A stretch of 64,000 bases of DNA from positions 5,146,001 through 5,210,000 of the forward strand of contig NC_035793.1 in the NCBI RefSeq assembly GCF_001653235.2, given 5' to 3'. The notes under the pieces are model-generated. The model saw nothing but the letters and a program-made list of their open reading frames with translations. It was not told where the DNA came from and searched no databases. This DNA comes from Pochonia chlamydosporia 170. Lineage: Eukaryota > Ascomycota > Sordariomycetes > Hypocreales > Clavicipitaceae. This document shows positions 12,901-24,241 of the stretch, piece after piece; the stretch's first letter is position 1, and every line of letters starts with the position of its first letter. The position numbers were made by a program, and so were the translations under genes.

Positions 12901-15900
12901 AATTCGTGCGGAATTGTTGCGTCCGGAGTCGAGTAGGAGCTTGGGGTCGGGTCGGGGGCCATGGCCAAAACAACGACCCGTTGTGGAGCGTTTTTCTGTG
13001 GTTGCGTCCCGTGCCGTTGGTCCACTTATGAAATCTGGGCCGACTGTGAAAAATCACTATGCTGCATAAGATTCTAGCTCATGAACGGAGAGTCTCTCAA
13101 CAGATGTGGCCAATTCCCTCATCTATGCGAGAAATGTGTTGGTGATGGGTTTGTGATTGTAATCGAGGAAGCGCAACGCCTGCTCGTATCGGATCCGGGT
13201 TGTTTGATGTAACCCGTCACCTTACCCAGAAAGAGGTGGACAAGCAAGAAGCTTGCAGAGCCAACGGCAATTTCGCACAATGAGCTTTGGGAGCTAATAG
13301 GGCTTGCCACGAGAGCAGTGGATTGGCCCCAGGAGAAAGAGCTATGCACGATGGGTGGCAATAGCACTTTAGCCCCCAGAGCCGGTGCAGGACCTATTCA
13401 TGAAGTGGTGTGTGTCGTTTTGTCTTTGTGGTCACCAGTAGGGGGCGGCGGCTTCGATGGGACTTCGGCAGGTCTGTGGTGCCACGAATGGGAAATGGAG
13501 CTGTTGGGGCGATGGCCAAGAATCAGTGGAAGTGAACTGGACATGCATTGCAGATACTTACTGACACATTGATCGACATTCGAGCGCTTTCTGTTCATTC
13601 ACAGAGACGCAAGGCGCAAGTGTGCCATGACGCGGGCAGCAAAACGATGTGCCGTGCGTAGTGCCTGTGTCCAACAGGCGCTGTGAGTTTTTGTCGTTCA
13701 TGCGATATTTGCCGGGATGACGCCTAACAACAGGAGATATAGCTGAAGGAGCCAGGACCAGGGTGAGGATCAGGATCAGGATTAGGACCTGTTCCTCCGT
13801 ACCCCGACAGAATCCAAACCGGTTCATTAGGTGCAGGGAGACAGCTAGCGATCCGTAGAGAGTTTGAGAGCTCATGTGAAGACGTCGACAATCCTGTCAT
13901 GACCATGTCATCAGGAGTAGAACTCTGCCCTCAAAACAACGAATCGTGTTGACGGTGCTGGGCGTCTCTCCATGAGCCCCAGTGCGGACACCTTCATCGC
14001 AAGCCTGTCCATGTCCGCCCCCATCTTCCGTGGCCCCCGTGTGGTCCGCCTCCTCAAATAACATCTGACCAGGTACCCCTTTGCTCTCAAGAAGCTCACA
14101 GCTTTGGTCCTCGCATCGTCCAATGAAGCCTCTTACCAACATGGTCCATGTCCTACTTTGACCAGAGTTCTCCGCTTTTCAACAGTTCTCCGCCCCATCG
14201 CAATGCTTGCCTTGAGTTCTCCTTCGACACGGAGATGTGTATCATCTGGGACAAGCTCGGCTCCGCGCGCGCCATGCCATGCCATGCCATGATCTGGCCT
14301 GGCCGGAAATCGGCTGTGGACTGGGCCATCATCTGAAATCTCTTGCCATACGAGGTTCCAGTCCGTGATAGGAATATGTGTGCCAGAACACCCGTGCTCA
14401 TGAAGACGGGCCGTCCGGGAGACGGCGTGTCAGCCGAATAGGAGGGTGAGGAGGGGAGGCTGCATCTGCATGCAACGGCCGGGCTGGTGCCATTTCGCCA
14501 TCCATTGAGACAGACTACTCGCCGCCATGGGCAATGGGTCGCCAGGACGCCAGGTCGACAGGCCACCAGGGCAAGGAGTGGTCGATGTCTGGAGTCCACG
14601 GTACGGAGTATGCAGTGGATGGATGTAAGTCCAAAGCATGTTGTATGTATGTCTGGATGTGTCGCAGTCGAGTTGCCAGACTTCCTGCTCATCCAATTGC
14701 TTCGACCCATCTGCTTTGCATAGACCCGGTCACTGTGGACTTGGAGTGCTTCGACCATTCGACCTTGTGTCCTTTTTCCCGACCTGCATCTGGCACCCGA
14801 ACTGTGCTTCTCCTGTGTGTTGTCGAGGCCAAGTCGGGGATCGAGGCTCGTCTATATTATTTTCCACATCCTCAAAGGAATTTTGTCGTCTTTCAACTTC
14901 TCAATTTACTCACCTGAGCTCGTCTCAAACCTGTTCTTCGGGTCTGCACCTCTTCCTATTTGCTGTACGACGGTGTGCTCTTGTTTGGGACTTGGAAAAG
15001 GCTCTTTTTTTGTTTTTCTTGCAATCCTTCTCGTGCCTCCCCCCGTCCAGCAACTACGAACAATTGGGGATCCGCCAGTGACTTGCTCCTTCCCTTTCCC
15101 AAGCTGTTTCCTTCCTCGGTTCAAGTTTTGCTTCGATCCATTGGACTCGGCCAATTCGACAAAAAATTCAGTTGGAGAAGAGCAATTGCTTTTTCCAGAC
15201 GGCTCCTTCCTCAACTCAACTTCAACATTCCTCGGTTTTGCTACTCTTTGTCCCTCTTTCTTTCTTTTCTTTCTTTTTTCCCCAACCATATCTGCCTACA
15301 ATCTTTCAATCGCTTTGCCAAACATTGAACAGACCAGACCATCATTGATCCTTGCTAGGCCTCACGCCCCCCAAGCCTTCATCTCAGCTCACGTTGTGGC
15401 TCTCCGGTTTTAGCTGGATGTGACCTTTTGGCACCTAGCTTTGGGATGTCACCTGTGGTGTTGTCTGACGCCTTCCGAACCGAGATTTCTGCATTACAGA
15501 TCCAAATCAGAGAAAAACGAAATCTGAGCATAGAGAAACGGCTGAGAAAGTATTCCACTTCCTAGAACAGATCGATTGACGTGGACGTCGACTTCGAGGC
15601 CCATTTCTAATTTGGCATCACGCGCTCGTCACAATCCAACTACGCTGTCAGTGGCAAGACTTGCACCAAACAGACCAGTTGGTTGACTTCATGCTGCAAA
15701 AAGTCAAGTGCGCACGACAAAAAAACCACAAAGCAACACAACGCTTCAACAGCCGAGGGCTCGCTAATCTGCCGGTGCCGCAACTGCCATCAAGTCTTCC
15801 AATCCCAGCTCACCAGCCAAAAACGCCAGCCACGACCCTTGATATCCGCCAACGCATGCACTACTGCCTCTTGAGTCTCGACACAGACACCAACGAGACT

Positions 15901-16333
15901 TGCAGAACCAGCTAGCTGTTGTTATTAGTCTCCGGCTGTTGCCGCAAAACACAGACCTCCTTCTGTTCAGCTAGATCTCCACCCACACAGATAGCACGAG
16001 TGTCCTGCGACAGTCTACTCCGTGCTCCGTACAGGCGAGTCCAGTTTGCCCAGTACGAGACCAGGGCAGTGGTTTGACCAGCCGATCGCTTAGCCTCTCA
16101 CAATATTTCAGCAAGCGACCCAAGCGAAGGTGCCTGGTCACTATCCCGGCTCACACTGTTGCTGCTAGTACCCGATCTCTACCAGAGTGAGAAGCCACCA
16201 CAAGCTCTACACCGGCTAGCGACAACAATCCTCGTCGCAAATTGAGCGCCCATAACCTGCATCTGCATCTTGAACCTTTTTCTTGGCTTCTCCTCCCTCT
16301 TTACTGTTTTCCTTTCTTCTTCAAATTGGCGGC
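9942..16333. other. 6.4 kb intergenic/leader region with one MITE copy
   Basis: No frame here has family motifs, and the longest ones (14153-14758 minus, 14817-15413 plus) overlap each other in CT-biased sequence. The part from about 14870 to 16330 is pyrimidine-rich with TTTCTTTCTTTT-like tracts and reads like a long 5' leader or promoter for the otubain gene. Simple repeats include GCTTGGA three times at 10315-10335, a purine-rich tract at 10537-10640 and GCCAT four times at 14271-14290. A MITE lies at 12715-12835. Confidence 0.55.
12715..12835 (-). mobile_element. MITE copy A (Tc1/mariner-like, 121 bp)
   Basis: It begins CAGTTTGTGGTAAAAAGTAT and ends with ATACTTTTGACCCCCCACCG, the two ends being imperfect inverted repeats. 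The interior (CCAACACATCTCAATGTGCC) aligns with the five other copies in this window. Orientation is opposite to copies C, D and E. The right flank is TA; the left flank is TG, so one half of the expected TA duplication has decayed. It carries no coding capacity and lies in the gene-free region upstream of the otubain gene. Confidence 0.75.
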
Positions 16334-18525
16334 ATGTTTCAGCCCCAACCCGCTCCGTTTTCCTCTTCTTCTTTCTTTTCGTCTTTGCCAACGTCTCATG
16401 GCATTGACTTTGCACCTGTTTTTGGTCTCACGCAATCCGCACATGTAGGAGACAAACACCTGAGCCCCACACACGCAGGACACCAACACCACTATCTCGA
16501 CCACAGCCATACAGGTGCCTCTACTGGCTCTTTGTCATCCTCCTGTGCTACCGACGCGCTCCACCCCCAGCAGCAGCACTTCCACTTGGGCCAACAGGTT
16601 CCTCCTCGGCCTCCCTCTGGGACATCGCGTGTTGCCAACTGTCAACAGCAGCACTCGCCGACCAGGCTAACGCCGAATATGGAGGAACAAAGTAGCCACG
16701 ATATGGCTGCGCAACAGGAGGCAGCAAAGGATTATCAGCCAACGCTCCAGGTGAGCCAATCTTCCCCAATGCGGTGTGCGGCGGTCTTGTTGCACCAAGC
16801 AGTCGGGGCCTTCCATGATATTCATCTGCTGGCCCCTTGTCGAGTCGAATACTAACCTGACAAATATGAACAGGGGCCTTTGGTAGGGGAGAAGACTCCA
16901 AGTGAAGCTATCACAAATGAATATGCTAAGGGCGACCAAGTGTATGTCGAGAAAACAGCTGTAAGTCCTTCATCTCGGGGACTACCGAGCCCTGTTCCGA
17001 CTGTGGAGCAACCAGACATCTTGGGGCTTGTGAAGCTAACCTCGAATCTCGTCCGACAGGCACTTCCCCAAACCTATTCACATTATCGTCCCATTAGAGG
17101 CGACGGTAATTGTGGTTGGAGAGGTACGTTTCTTTATCCATGACAGTCTCGTTGCCTCTGTTTGGAGGCGTATGCTGGAACTCCACATCTGTTTGCTTCG
17201 CACTATTGACTAACACATTTGGTATTCAAGCAATTGGTTTTTCTTATTTTGAGAAGCTCATCGAACGCGGCGACCAAGCCCAGATTGAGGGAGAGTTTGC
17301 GCGGCTCAAGAGTTTAAACCATTTGCTGGCCACAGTTGGCCAGTACAACTACTTCGAGGATTTTGCAGATGAAGCCTTTGATCTGCTCCGAGAACTTGCA
17401 AGAATCGTGAACAAGCCAGACGCTGCGCAGTCGCTGCTCCACCAGAGGTGGAATGACACGGCAGTAGAAGGCAGTCTGATATTTTATTTTCGCTTGCTCG
17501 CGGCAACATACCTCAAGGCAAATGCAGAAACGTATGAGCCATTTATTCCAGGAGGACAGAGTGTTGGAGAGTATTGCGGTCATAATATTGAAATTGTCAA
17601 CCGTGAGATTGAGCAACTAGGCATCATTGCGTTGGTCAACATACTACTGAAGCCCGTCAACTTTGTCCTGGAGATCGCATATTTGGACCGAAGTGCCGGC
17701 AGCCAAGTCAACCAGTACCGATTCCCAGAGGAAGCGAATGGTAAGGATGCCTCAACCTTGGGCCCGATCATTTATCTACTATATCGGCCGGATCACTACG
17801 ACATCTTGTACCGAGCATCTCCCGTCCATCCACCCGTGACTACTTCCTCGACGCCTGTATCTTTGCAGGTAAACAGGGTCACGGGGTTTACACACAACAC
17901 TGCATTTAATAATACAGGTGCTACAATGGGCACCTTTTCCACGGTAGATTTTGGTGCGCTCAGCTTGATTCCCGGCTTGAGTACTGGCTCTTCCGACGGC
18001 CTGGCAAGTTTGATGTCTATGCCAGCGGTGACTACCGCAGCAGCCAGTCCCATCATTGGAGACGGTTTCTCTCCAAGCCATCAGGCAGCATGGATGTCAC
18101 AGTATGGATCGGACATGCAGTCGGTGAAGGCCGAGTCACCTACGCAGCAGCCTCCACCGGCAATGGCGACAGTACAGCATGCTTCACCAGCTGCTTCCCT
18201 AACACCAACGACGCCGATGAACTCCCATCCACCGATGTTACCTCCGTCCGCAAACTTGGGTGCCCAACAACTCCCCCCACACATGGCGGCGGCGGCTCCT
18301 GGGGCGGCGGGATATCCAATACGGTTCAGCACTCACCAACTCGACTATGAAAATAACAGCTTTCCGGAGCCCTTTCAGGTGATGACGAATACTTTTAAGA
18401 ATAGCGTGTGGAATCGAGCACACTATGGTAATCCAGACTTTCAGCCAGAAGAATGGAATCCTGAGGAGGATGGCTGTGATAATCGACTGGCTGGGAAGAG
18501 AAAGGTTAGGAAGGACTCTGCCTGA
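16334..18525 (+). CDS. Otubain-type deubiquitinating cysteine protease (peptidase C65) with long disordered ends
   Basis: Exons 16334-16750, 16874-16960, 17060-17123 and 17231-18525 give 620 residues. The catalytic centre is intact: Asp183 and Cys186 in RGDGNCGW, and His378 in YRPDHYDILY, as in otubains of the OTU superfamily. The core runs from about residue 165 to 385 and includes the typical IGFSYFEKLIERGD and GQYNYFEDFADEAFDLL segments. Before it are about 160 residues rich in His, Gln, Ser and Pro; after it are about 235 residues rich in Pro, Gln, Met and Ala. Animal OTUB1 is about 270 residues, so this is more than twice as long. It should remove ubiquitin, often K48-linked, in cytosol or nucleus. 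The start is the first ATG in the open frame; a start at 16679 (MEEQSSHDM) is possible. Confidence 0.88.
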
Positions 18526-19306
18526 AAAGTGCGTGGCAGTTCATGTCATTTACCAGTTATGCAACAACACATGCGCACAACCGCCTTGGCTCGAATTCAG
18601 CAATCATAACCATTAACGGGATAGAGAAAAAAAATGCATTAATTCTACACGGATGCCCGGGATCATTATAGGAGCACCTGGGAGGCTTGGTGATTTAATA
18701 TTTGACGAGCAAGGCTGCATCCTGCCGGTGGCGGCTTGATTTTTGGAGCTGGGCACGGAATGGATGTGTCCGGGGAGACCAACAAAGGCAGTGTGGATAG
18801 TATTAATTGAAGTAAACTCGTCATATTAACTACAGAGTTTTCTGGCAGTACCATGGGGCTGGCGTTGAGGGGACAATGTTAAATACGATTTTATTCCTCT
18901 TCGTTTTCTGAGTAACTTTGCTGCCGCTGCTCTTTTTGAGCTCTTTGTTTTTTTTGAACTCTTTTTAATGCTCTGCCCAGGCGCAATTGACGGTGAACAT
19001 TGGCGAGTCTTGTGATGCCGAAGCTAACCAGCAGCATTGAGCATTGAGCCCTGGTATTAACAATGGTGAGAGGAAAAGTCCAAATCTACATATACTTTAA
19101 TGTACAGTCTGTGGTGAAAGGTGAAAGGTATTTGCCCATATTCAAGCATATATCCAAGTACACACTAACACAGCCCAATATTCCTTAGCACACAACACGA
19201 TATTCGTTACCTTTACCTTGTTCAACTACTTTCGACCACTCACTGTATCAGACCCAATTGTATCGAAACCAATCGGAAAGGACAAGGTCGACTGGAACGA
19301 TTCGAT
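18526..19306. other. Convergent 3' region between otubain and ABC transporter
   Basis: 781 bp between two convergent genes. It holds both 3' flanks and MITE copy B at 19105-19245. The stretch 18890-18965 is T-rich on the + strand. No coding frame is supportable. Confidence 0.6.
19105..19245 (-). mobile_element. MITE copy B (141 bp, flanked by TA)
   Basis: It starts CAGTCTGTGGTGAAAGG directly after TA (19103-19104) and ends TTTCGACCACTCACTG directly before TA (19246-19247), so the target-site duplication is intact. It is about 20 bp longer than the other copies, partly by a direct duplication of TGAAAGG near 19114-19127 and partly by extra bases in TTCAAGCATATAT. It ends 61 bp beyond the stop codon of the ABC transporter, so it probably lies in or next to that gene's 3' UTR. 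Confidence 0.82.
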
Positions 19307-22300
19307 TTACCTGGCCAGGCTCTGTAACCCCACGAACTCCCAATATCGGCCGCGGTTTGCCATGAGACGTGCATGTGTGCCTTGTTCAACCACCCTCCCG
19401 TTGTCCAAGACATAAATGCAGTCGGCGTGAGCAATAGAACTGAGCCTGTGAGCGACTGCAATAGTGGTTCGTCCAACGGCAGCCGTAGCCAGTGCCTGCT
19501 GCACGACAGCTTCGGAATGTGAGTCTAGAGCAGAAGTTGCTTCATCCAAAAGCCTTTTGGTAGAGGAGAAGGTTGGTATTAGTTCTCTTCCATCTTTCTT
19601 TCGGGAGATATTTGCACCTGTGTGCCGTGTCTGAGACTTACAAAACTTTCGGGTTACGTAAAACAGCTCTCGCTATGGCCAGACGCTGCTTTTGTCCGCC
19701 GGAGACTTGCACGCCTCGCGGACCGACGACGGTGTTGAGTCCAGAGGGTAGGGATTCCTGTTTAGTGTTGGTGTTAGCGGTCAACTCAGCTCGACTTGGT
19801 TTGAGTGAATGAAAAGAGTGGAATATTACTATGAATTCCCAGATATTGGCGTCCCGGCATGCTTGCTCGATAGCATCATCTGTCTCGTCGCCAATGCTGA
19901 TAATGTTGTCTCGCATAGTTCCGCTATATAACACGGCATCCTGTTCCACTATGGCGAGTTGTTTCCGGTAATCCTGCAGACAGTACTCTCGTACATCTTT
20001 CTCGTCGGCGAGCACATGTCCTGACTGGGGGTCAAATAATCTCTCAATCAGCTTCAACACGGAGCTCTTGCCACTACCACTGGCGCCGACCAATGCAATA
20101 AAGCGGCCGGTTGATGCCGTCAACGTCATATCCTGTAAAATGGAGGGCGTTTTGCCCTCTGTAGAAGGATACGCAAACTCGGCATTGCGCAGTTCAATAT
20201 CCCCTTTCATGTTGTGCGCCAAGTCTCCAGTTTCATCGTCAATGTCAATCTGCGGCACTGTTTCACACAGCGCTTTAAGACGCATGGCAGCGTTCTTCGC
20301 GCCGGCTACATCTGGTGCATGCGAGAAGATACCGCCGGCTGACTGGGCACTGTACTGAGTGGCAACGAAGCATATTAAGAAATTCTGGACAGTGTATTCC
20401 CCAGTCGGGAGGAGCTTTGTTCCTCCATACCAGAACAGTAGGGCCATGCAGAATACAATCACGGATTGACTTATCCCAAAGAGAATGGAAAGGAGGACGT
20501 TTTTGACGAGTGTTAGGCGTCCTTCCTGCGTAAGTTGTTGACGGTACCGCTGAGCAACCTTGTCTTCAAGACCGAGCATGGCAATGGTTCTAATACCGCG
20601 AATGGCTTCGGAAACTAGACTCGCCGCTTGAGTATCTTGCAGGTTCTTCTTTTCTAGATCGGCTAGGACTCTGTATCGAGCGTAGCCTGTGATGAAGATG
20701 AGAGGCATTGTGGCCAGACCGACGAGCCCGAGTTTCCAACCGAAAGAAATGGCAACTATGAAGCCTCCTGCCACGGCGACGATGCTGTTGCAGACTGCGC
20801 CGAGAATAGTGCCACTCAGGCCGTTTAGTTGGTTTGCCTGTTGAGCCAGGAACGCGGTCAAGGCACCGGAGCTATTTTCCGGCTTGATGAAGAAGGCGGC
20901 GTCTTGGCGAAGGATGGCGGTGAATGCCACACTGCGCGCTCGTGATATCAGTCTTGATGATGCGTATGCAAAGGGAACGCTTTGGAGGATGTAGCCTAGG
21001 AGTACGATCCATGCGGTGAACCATTGCATGCCCGCCCAGAAGTTTACTCCGTGGTGGCCTAGGGTTGACGAGGGTTCGCGGAGAGCGAGAATCATGTTGC
21101 CGAAGAAGATGCCGGTTAGGGGGTATGCCATTCCTGAGAAGATGCAGCCGATGAGACCGAGGGCCAGGAAGGGCCATTCTGGGTTGTTGAGTTTGAGGAG
21201 TAGTGATATGAGAGACAGAGTTGATGGTGTGTCTTGGGTCGCGGAGATGTCGTTTTCCAGGGTGTCAAGTTCGTTCCTGGTTTTACTCCGAGTCTTTGTG
21301 ACTTCCATACTTTGAAGAGCAGTGTTGCTTTCATCCCGGCTGTTCTCCCCGTCATCATCCTGTAGCTGTTGAGCACTTACCAAGGACGTGTAAGTACCGT
21401 TCTTGGCCATCAACTCGTCATGGTTTCCCTGCTCAGTGATACGCCCGTGTTCCATGACGACAATCTTATCTGCGTGTCGTACAGTCGATAATCTGTGAGC
21501 AATAATGACAGTGGTATATGTGCCAGACTCGTTGCGACGGCGCAAGTTATTTTGTACAAGAGACTCGGATTTTGTGTCCAATGCCGCCGTGGCTTCGTCG
21601 AGAAGAAGAATCTGGGGATTGGATACGATTGCCCTTGCGATTGCGATTCGTTGTCTCTGCCCGCCGCTGAGGAGACCTCCCGCTTCGCCGACATTCGTTT
21701 CGTAGCCTGAGGGGAGGGAAGATATGAAGTCGTGGGCGTTGGCGGCTCTGGCTGCATCTTCAACGAGCTGTGTTTTAATCTTGGGGTCGTCCTGGTATAT
21801 GGTTAAAGATTAGACATGTTGATTTGGTGTTTGATGACTTACGGTATCGTGGTCAGTTCCCACCAAACCAAAGGCGATATTCTCAAAGATTGTCGCCTTG
21901 AATAGAAAGGGATCTTGGGTCACGACTCTCATCTTGGCTCGGAGCCATTTTAGATCTATTTCGCTGATATCTTGTCCGTCGATGGAGATGGATCCCTGAA
22001 GAGGTAGGTAGAACCTCTCTAAAAGGTAGAATAAACTTGACTTTCCGGATCCTGAAGGTCCAACTATTGCTGTTGTCTGCCCTGCGGGAATGTCTAGAGT
22101 AAAGTCGTCCAAAATGACTTGGTTCCTCCTGGCAGGATATACCAATTGCACATTTCTAAACCCAATTTGTCCAGATATTTGCCTCGACTTGTCCAACCTG
22201 CTGTGACTAGTCTCCTTCACAACATGAAGCACTTTAGGCTTGCGTTCAATAGTCGAGATAATTCTGTTGGCGGCTGTGCCGGCAGATCCAAAACTCTCCA

Positions 22301-23414
22301 GATGAGGCGTTATCTGACCAAATGCCACACCCGCAATCACCGATGCAAACAGAACGGTGACAATCTCAGATGTTGTAATATCTCCGGCGGCCATGAATCT
22401 CGATCCAGCCCAGCAAGCAAGCGCAAATGCACTCAGCACAAGAGACATCATACCGCCAAGCAAGAGACCCATGAAGCTCTTCGCCTTGAAGTCAGAAGTA
22501 GTAGCGGGCATCAGGGATGTTTCGTATTTCTTAGAAAACCTCCTTTGTAGGCCATACGCAGCTACATTATTTATCGCAGATATAGCTTCTTCGGCAAATG
22601 AGGCAGTAGATGCGTGCAAACTTGAAGATTTGACCATTTCCTTCTTCATCGACGTTCCGGTTATGACCATCCAGATTGTAATTGAGACCGGAAGACACAG
22701 CATGACGAGGGCGAGACGCCAAGATTTGACAAACGCAATTACCAGAGCCGAAATGAAGGACCCGAGTCCCCCGATGGCGAGACCGACCTTTTGGGATATT
22801 CCGTCTTGAACGAGGTTCATGTCTGCAGTGATGCGTGCGGCAACCTCACCTGCGCCGAGGGAGTCCAGAAAGGCCATGTTTTGACGGAGCAAGGCCTCCA
22901 GGTATGACGATCGAAGCCGCTTGGTTATGCGGCCGCCTATGGATGTGAAGCCTGTTACGAATAGGCTGTTTGATACCAATATCCCGACACCTGCGAGTTT
23001 ATCAATCAGACTAGCTGCAGAGGTGAAGCGATCGGGAACATACCGATGTAGATAAAGTAGCGAATTAGCTGGTTAATTTCGTCTACGAACGAATCTAAGC
23101 TAGATTTATCTGATAGATCTGAGAACTTGCCCACAAGAGAGCCCAAGACAACCTGCCTGGATTAGAATTTGCGACAAGAACATTATGGATGTACAAACCG
23201 TCATGAGTGGCATCGCAGCACCAGCTGCTGCAGCTATAGCAGCGCTGATGACAAGACCAGCTACATCTGCTCGATTTGCATATCGGTATATTGCAAAGTA
23301 TCCTGCATTGCTTTTCGCCGTGTCTACTTGGTCATCCAAGAGTGCGAGCTGCTCCTCAGTTAGACCTAGGCTATGTGGGTCGGCATCCGAGAGCTTTTCG
23401 TCGTCGCTTGTCAT
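19307..23414 (-). CDS. Full-length ABC multidrug transporter (ABCB / P-glycoprotein type)
   Basis: Six minus-strand exons, 23414-23199, 23152-23044, 22990-21843, 21791-19830, 19757-19642 and 19553-19307, encode 1265 residues in the order TMD1-NBD1-TMD2-NBD2. NBD1 has Walker [10 protein letters not shown] (419-427), signature LSGGQ (532-536), Walker [13 protein letters not shown] and the H-loop His590. NBD2 has Walker [10 protein letters not shown] (1060-1068), signature VSGGQ (1163-1167) and [12 protein letters not shown]. Both sites therefore look catalytically competent. Such pumps export hydrophobic compounds, fungicides or self-made metabolites from the plasma membrane. Introns are 46, 53, 51, 72 and 88 bp; the first is very short and has a weak donor (GTTTGT), so that junction is least certain. 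It is divergent from a Zn2Cys6 regulator 827 bp away. Confidence 0.92.
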
Positions 23415-24241
23415 TTTTGGGTTGTAGTTTCTAAACCATCTATATGACGTCTAAAATGGGTGGCAAAAGAGTGAAGCAAAGAGGATGCAAGCAGTCAGTC
23501 TGCTTTATAACATTACTCTTAGTGTGGCTTGCATGTGGGATGGACACTTATTTAACACATTGTTATGGCCGCGTCACTTCTCAAGCCTTAGGCATTGGTG
23601 ATTTAATTTTTCATCTAATTGCGCAGGGCCTCGCTTGTAGAAACGAATGATTTGTGTCCGTGACTTGATATGGTACTCATGGGTTACTTCGTGTTTGGTG
23701 AGGTAAACTCCATGAGGCTTCAACCTAACTGAGATCTCGTTCCCAATTGGGAAATGAGTTGGATGGTTTAGTACGCGTAAGACGGCTGCATCATCTCAGA
23801 TTCACCCCTAAAGTATTCAACGCATTAGTTGTTTCCAGGAAAACTCTACAGACATCACCAAATACAACCACCTTCGGGCAATACAAAACAGGAAACGAGA
23901 TGAACGAGAAAGGCAGAAACGCTAGTGAGTGACCTATCAAGCTTGATGATGCGACTCAAGGATCCCTGGAACAACAGTGGATCTCGTTTTCCGAATCTGG
24001 GGAACGAAGAATCCATCTGACATTTGACGTCTAACCAAATCAGTTTGGTGGCGCAATGTTAGCATCTATGTTTACGCAGGCCGCCGTTGAAACTCACCAT
24101 TTATTCAACAGTCTCAAGGTGGTTGAACTCACGCCATCCGTCGTCCAAGTTGCAATCTCAAAAGACTCGCATTCCCATAGCGATGCGAGACTAACCTTCC
24201 CTCACCCTGCATGCCAGCTTTGTTTCCCACTCCATCTCACA
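23415..24241. promoter_or_regulatory. Divergent promoter region between ABC transporter and Zn2Cys6 regulator
   Basis: 827 bp between the two start codons. It should contain the promoters of both genes. I see no clear inverted CGG triplets of the kind many Zn2Cys6 proteins bind, and no strong TATA box. The regulator frame stays open upstream to an ATG at 24056, so its 5' limit is not fixed. Confidence 0.5.

Noticed and set aside
14271..14290. GCCAT repeated four times as a possible regulatory array
   Set aside because: Too short and isolated; a simple microsatellite is the plain explanation.
14153..14758. 201-codon frame on the minus strand
   Set aside because: It overlaps open frames on the other strand, has no motif, and its composition follows the spacer; a chance frame is more likely.
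14817..15413. 198-codon hydrophobic frame
   Set aside because: The Phe/Leu/Ser/Pro bias is explained by CT-rich leader DNA, and a second frame of similar length overlaps it.
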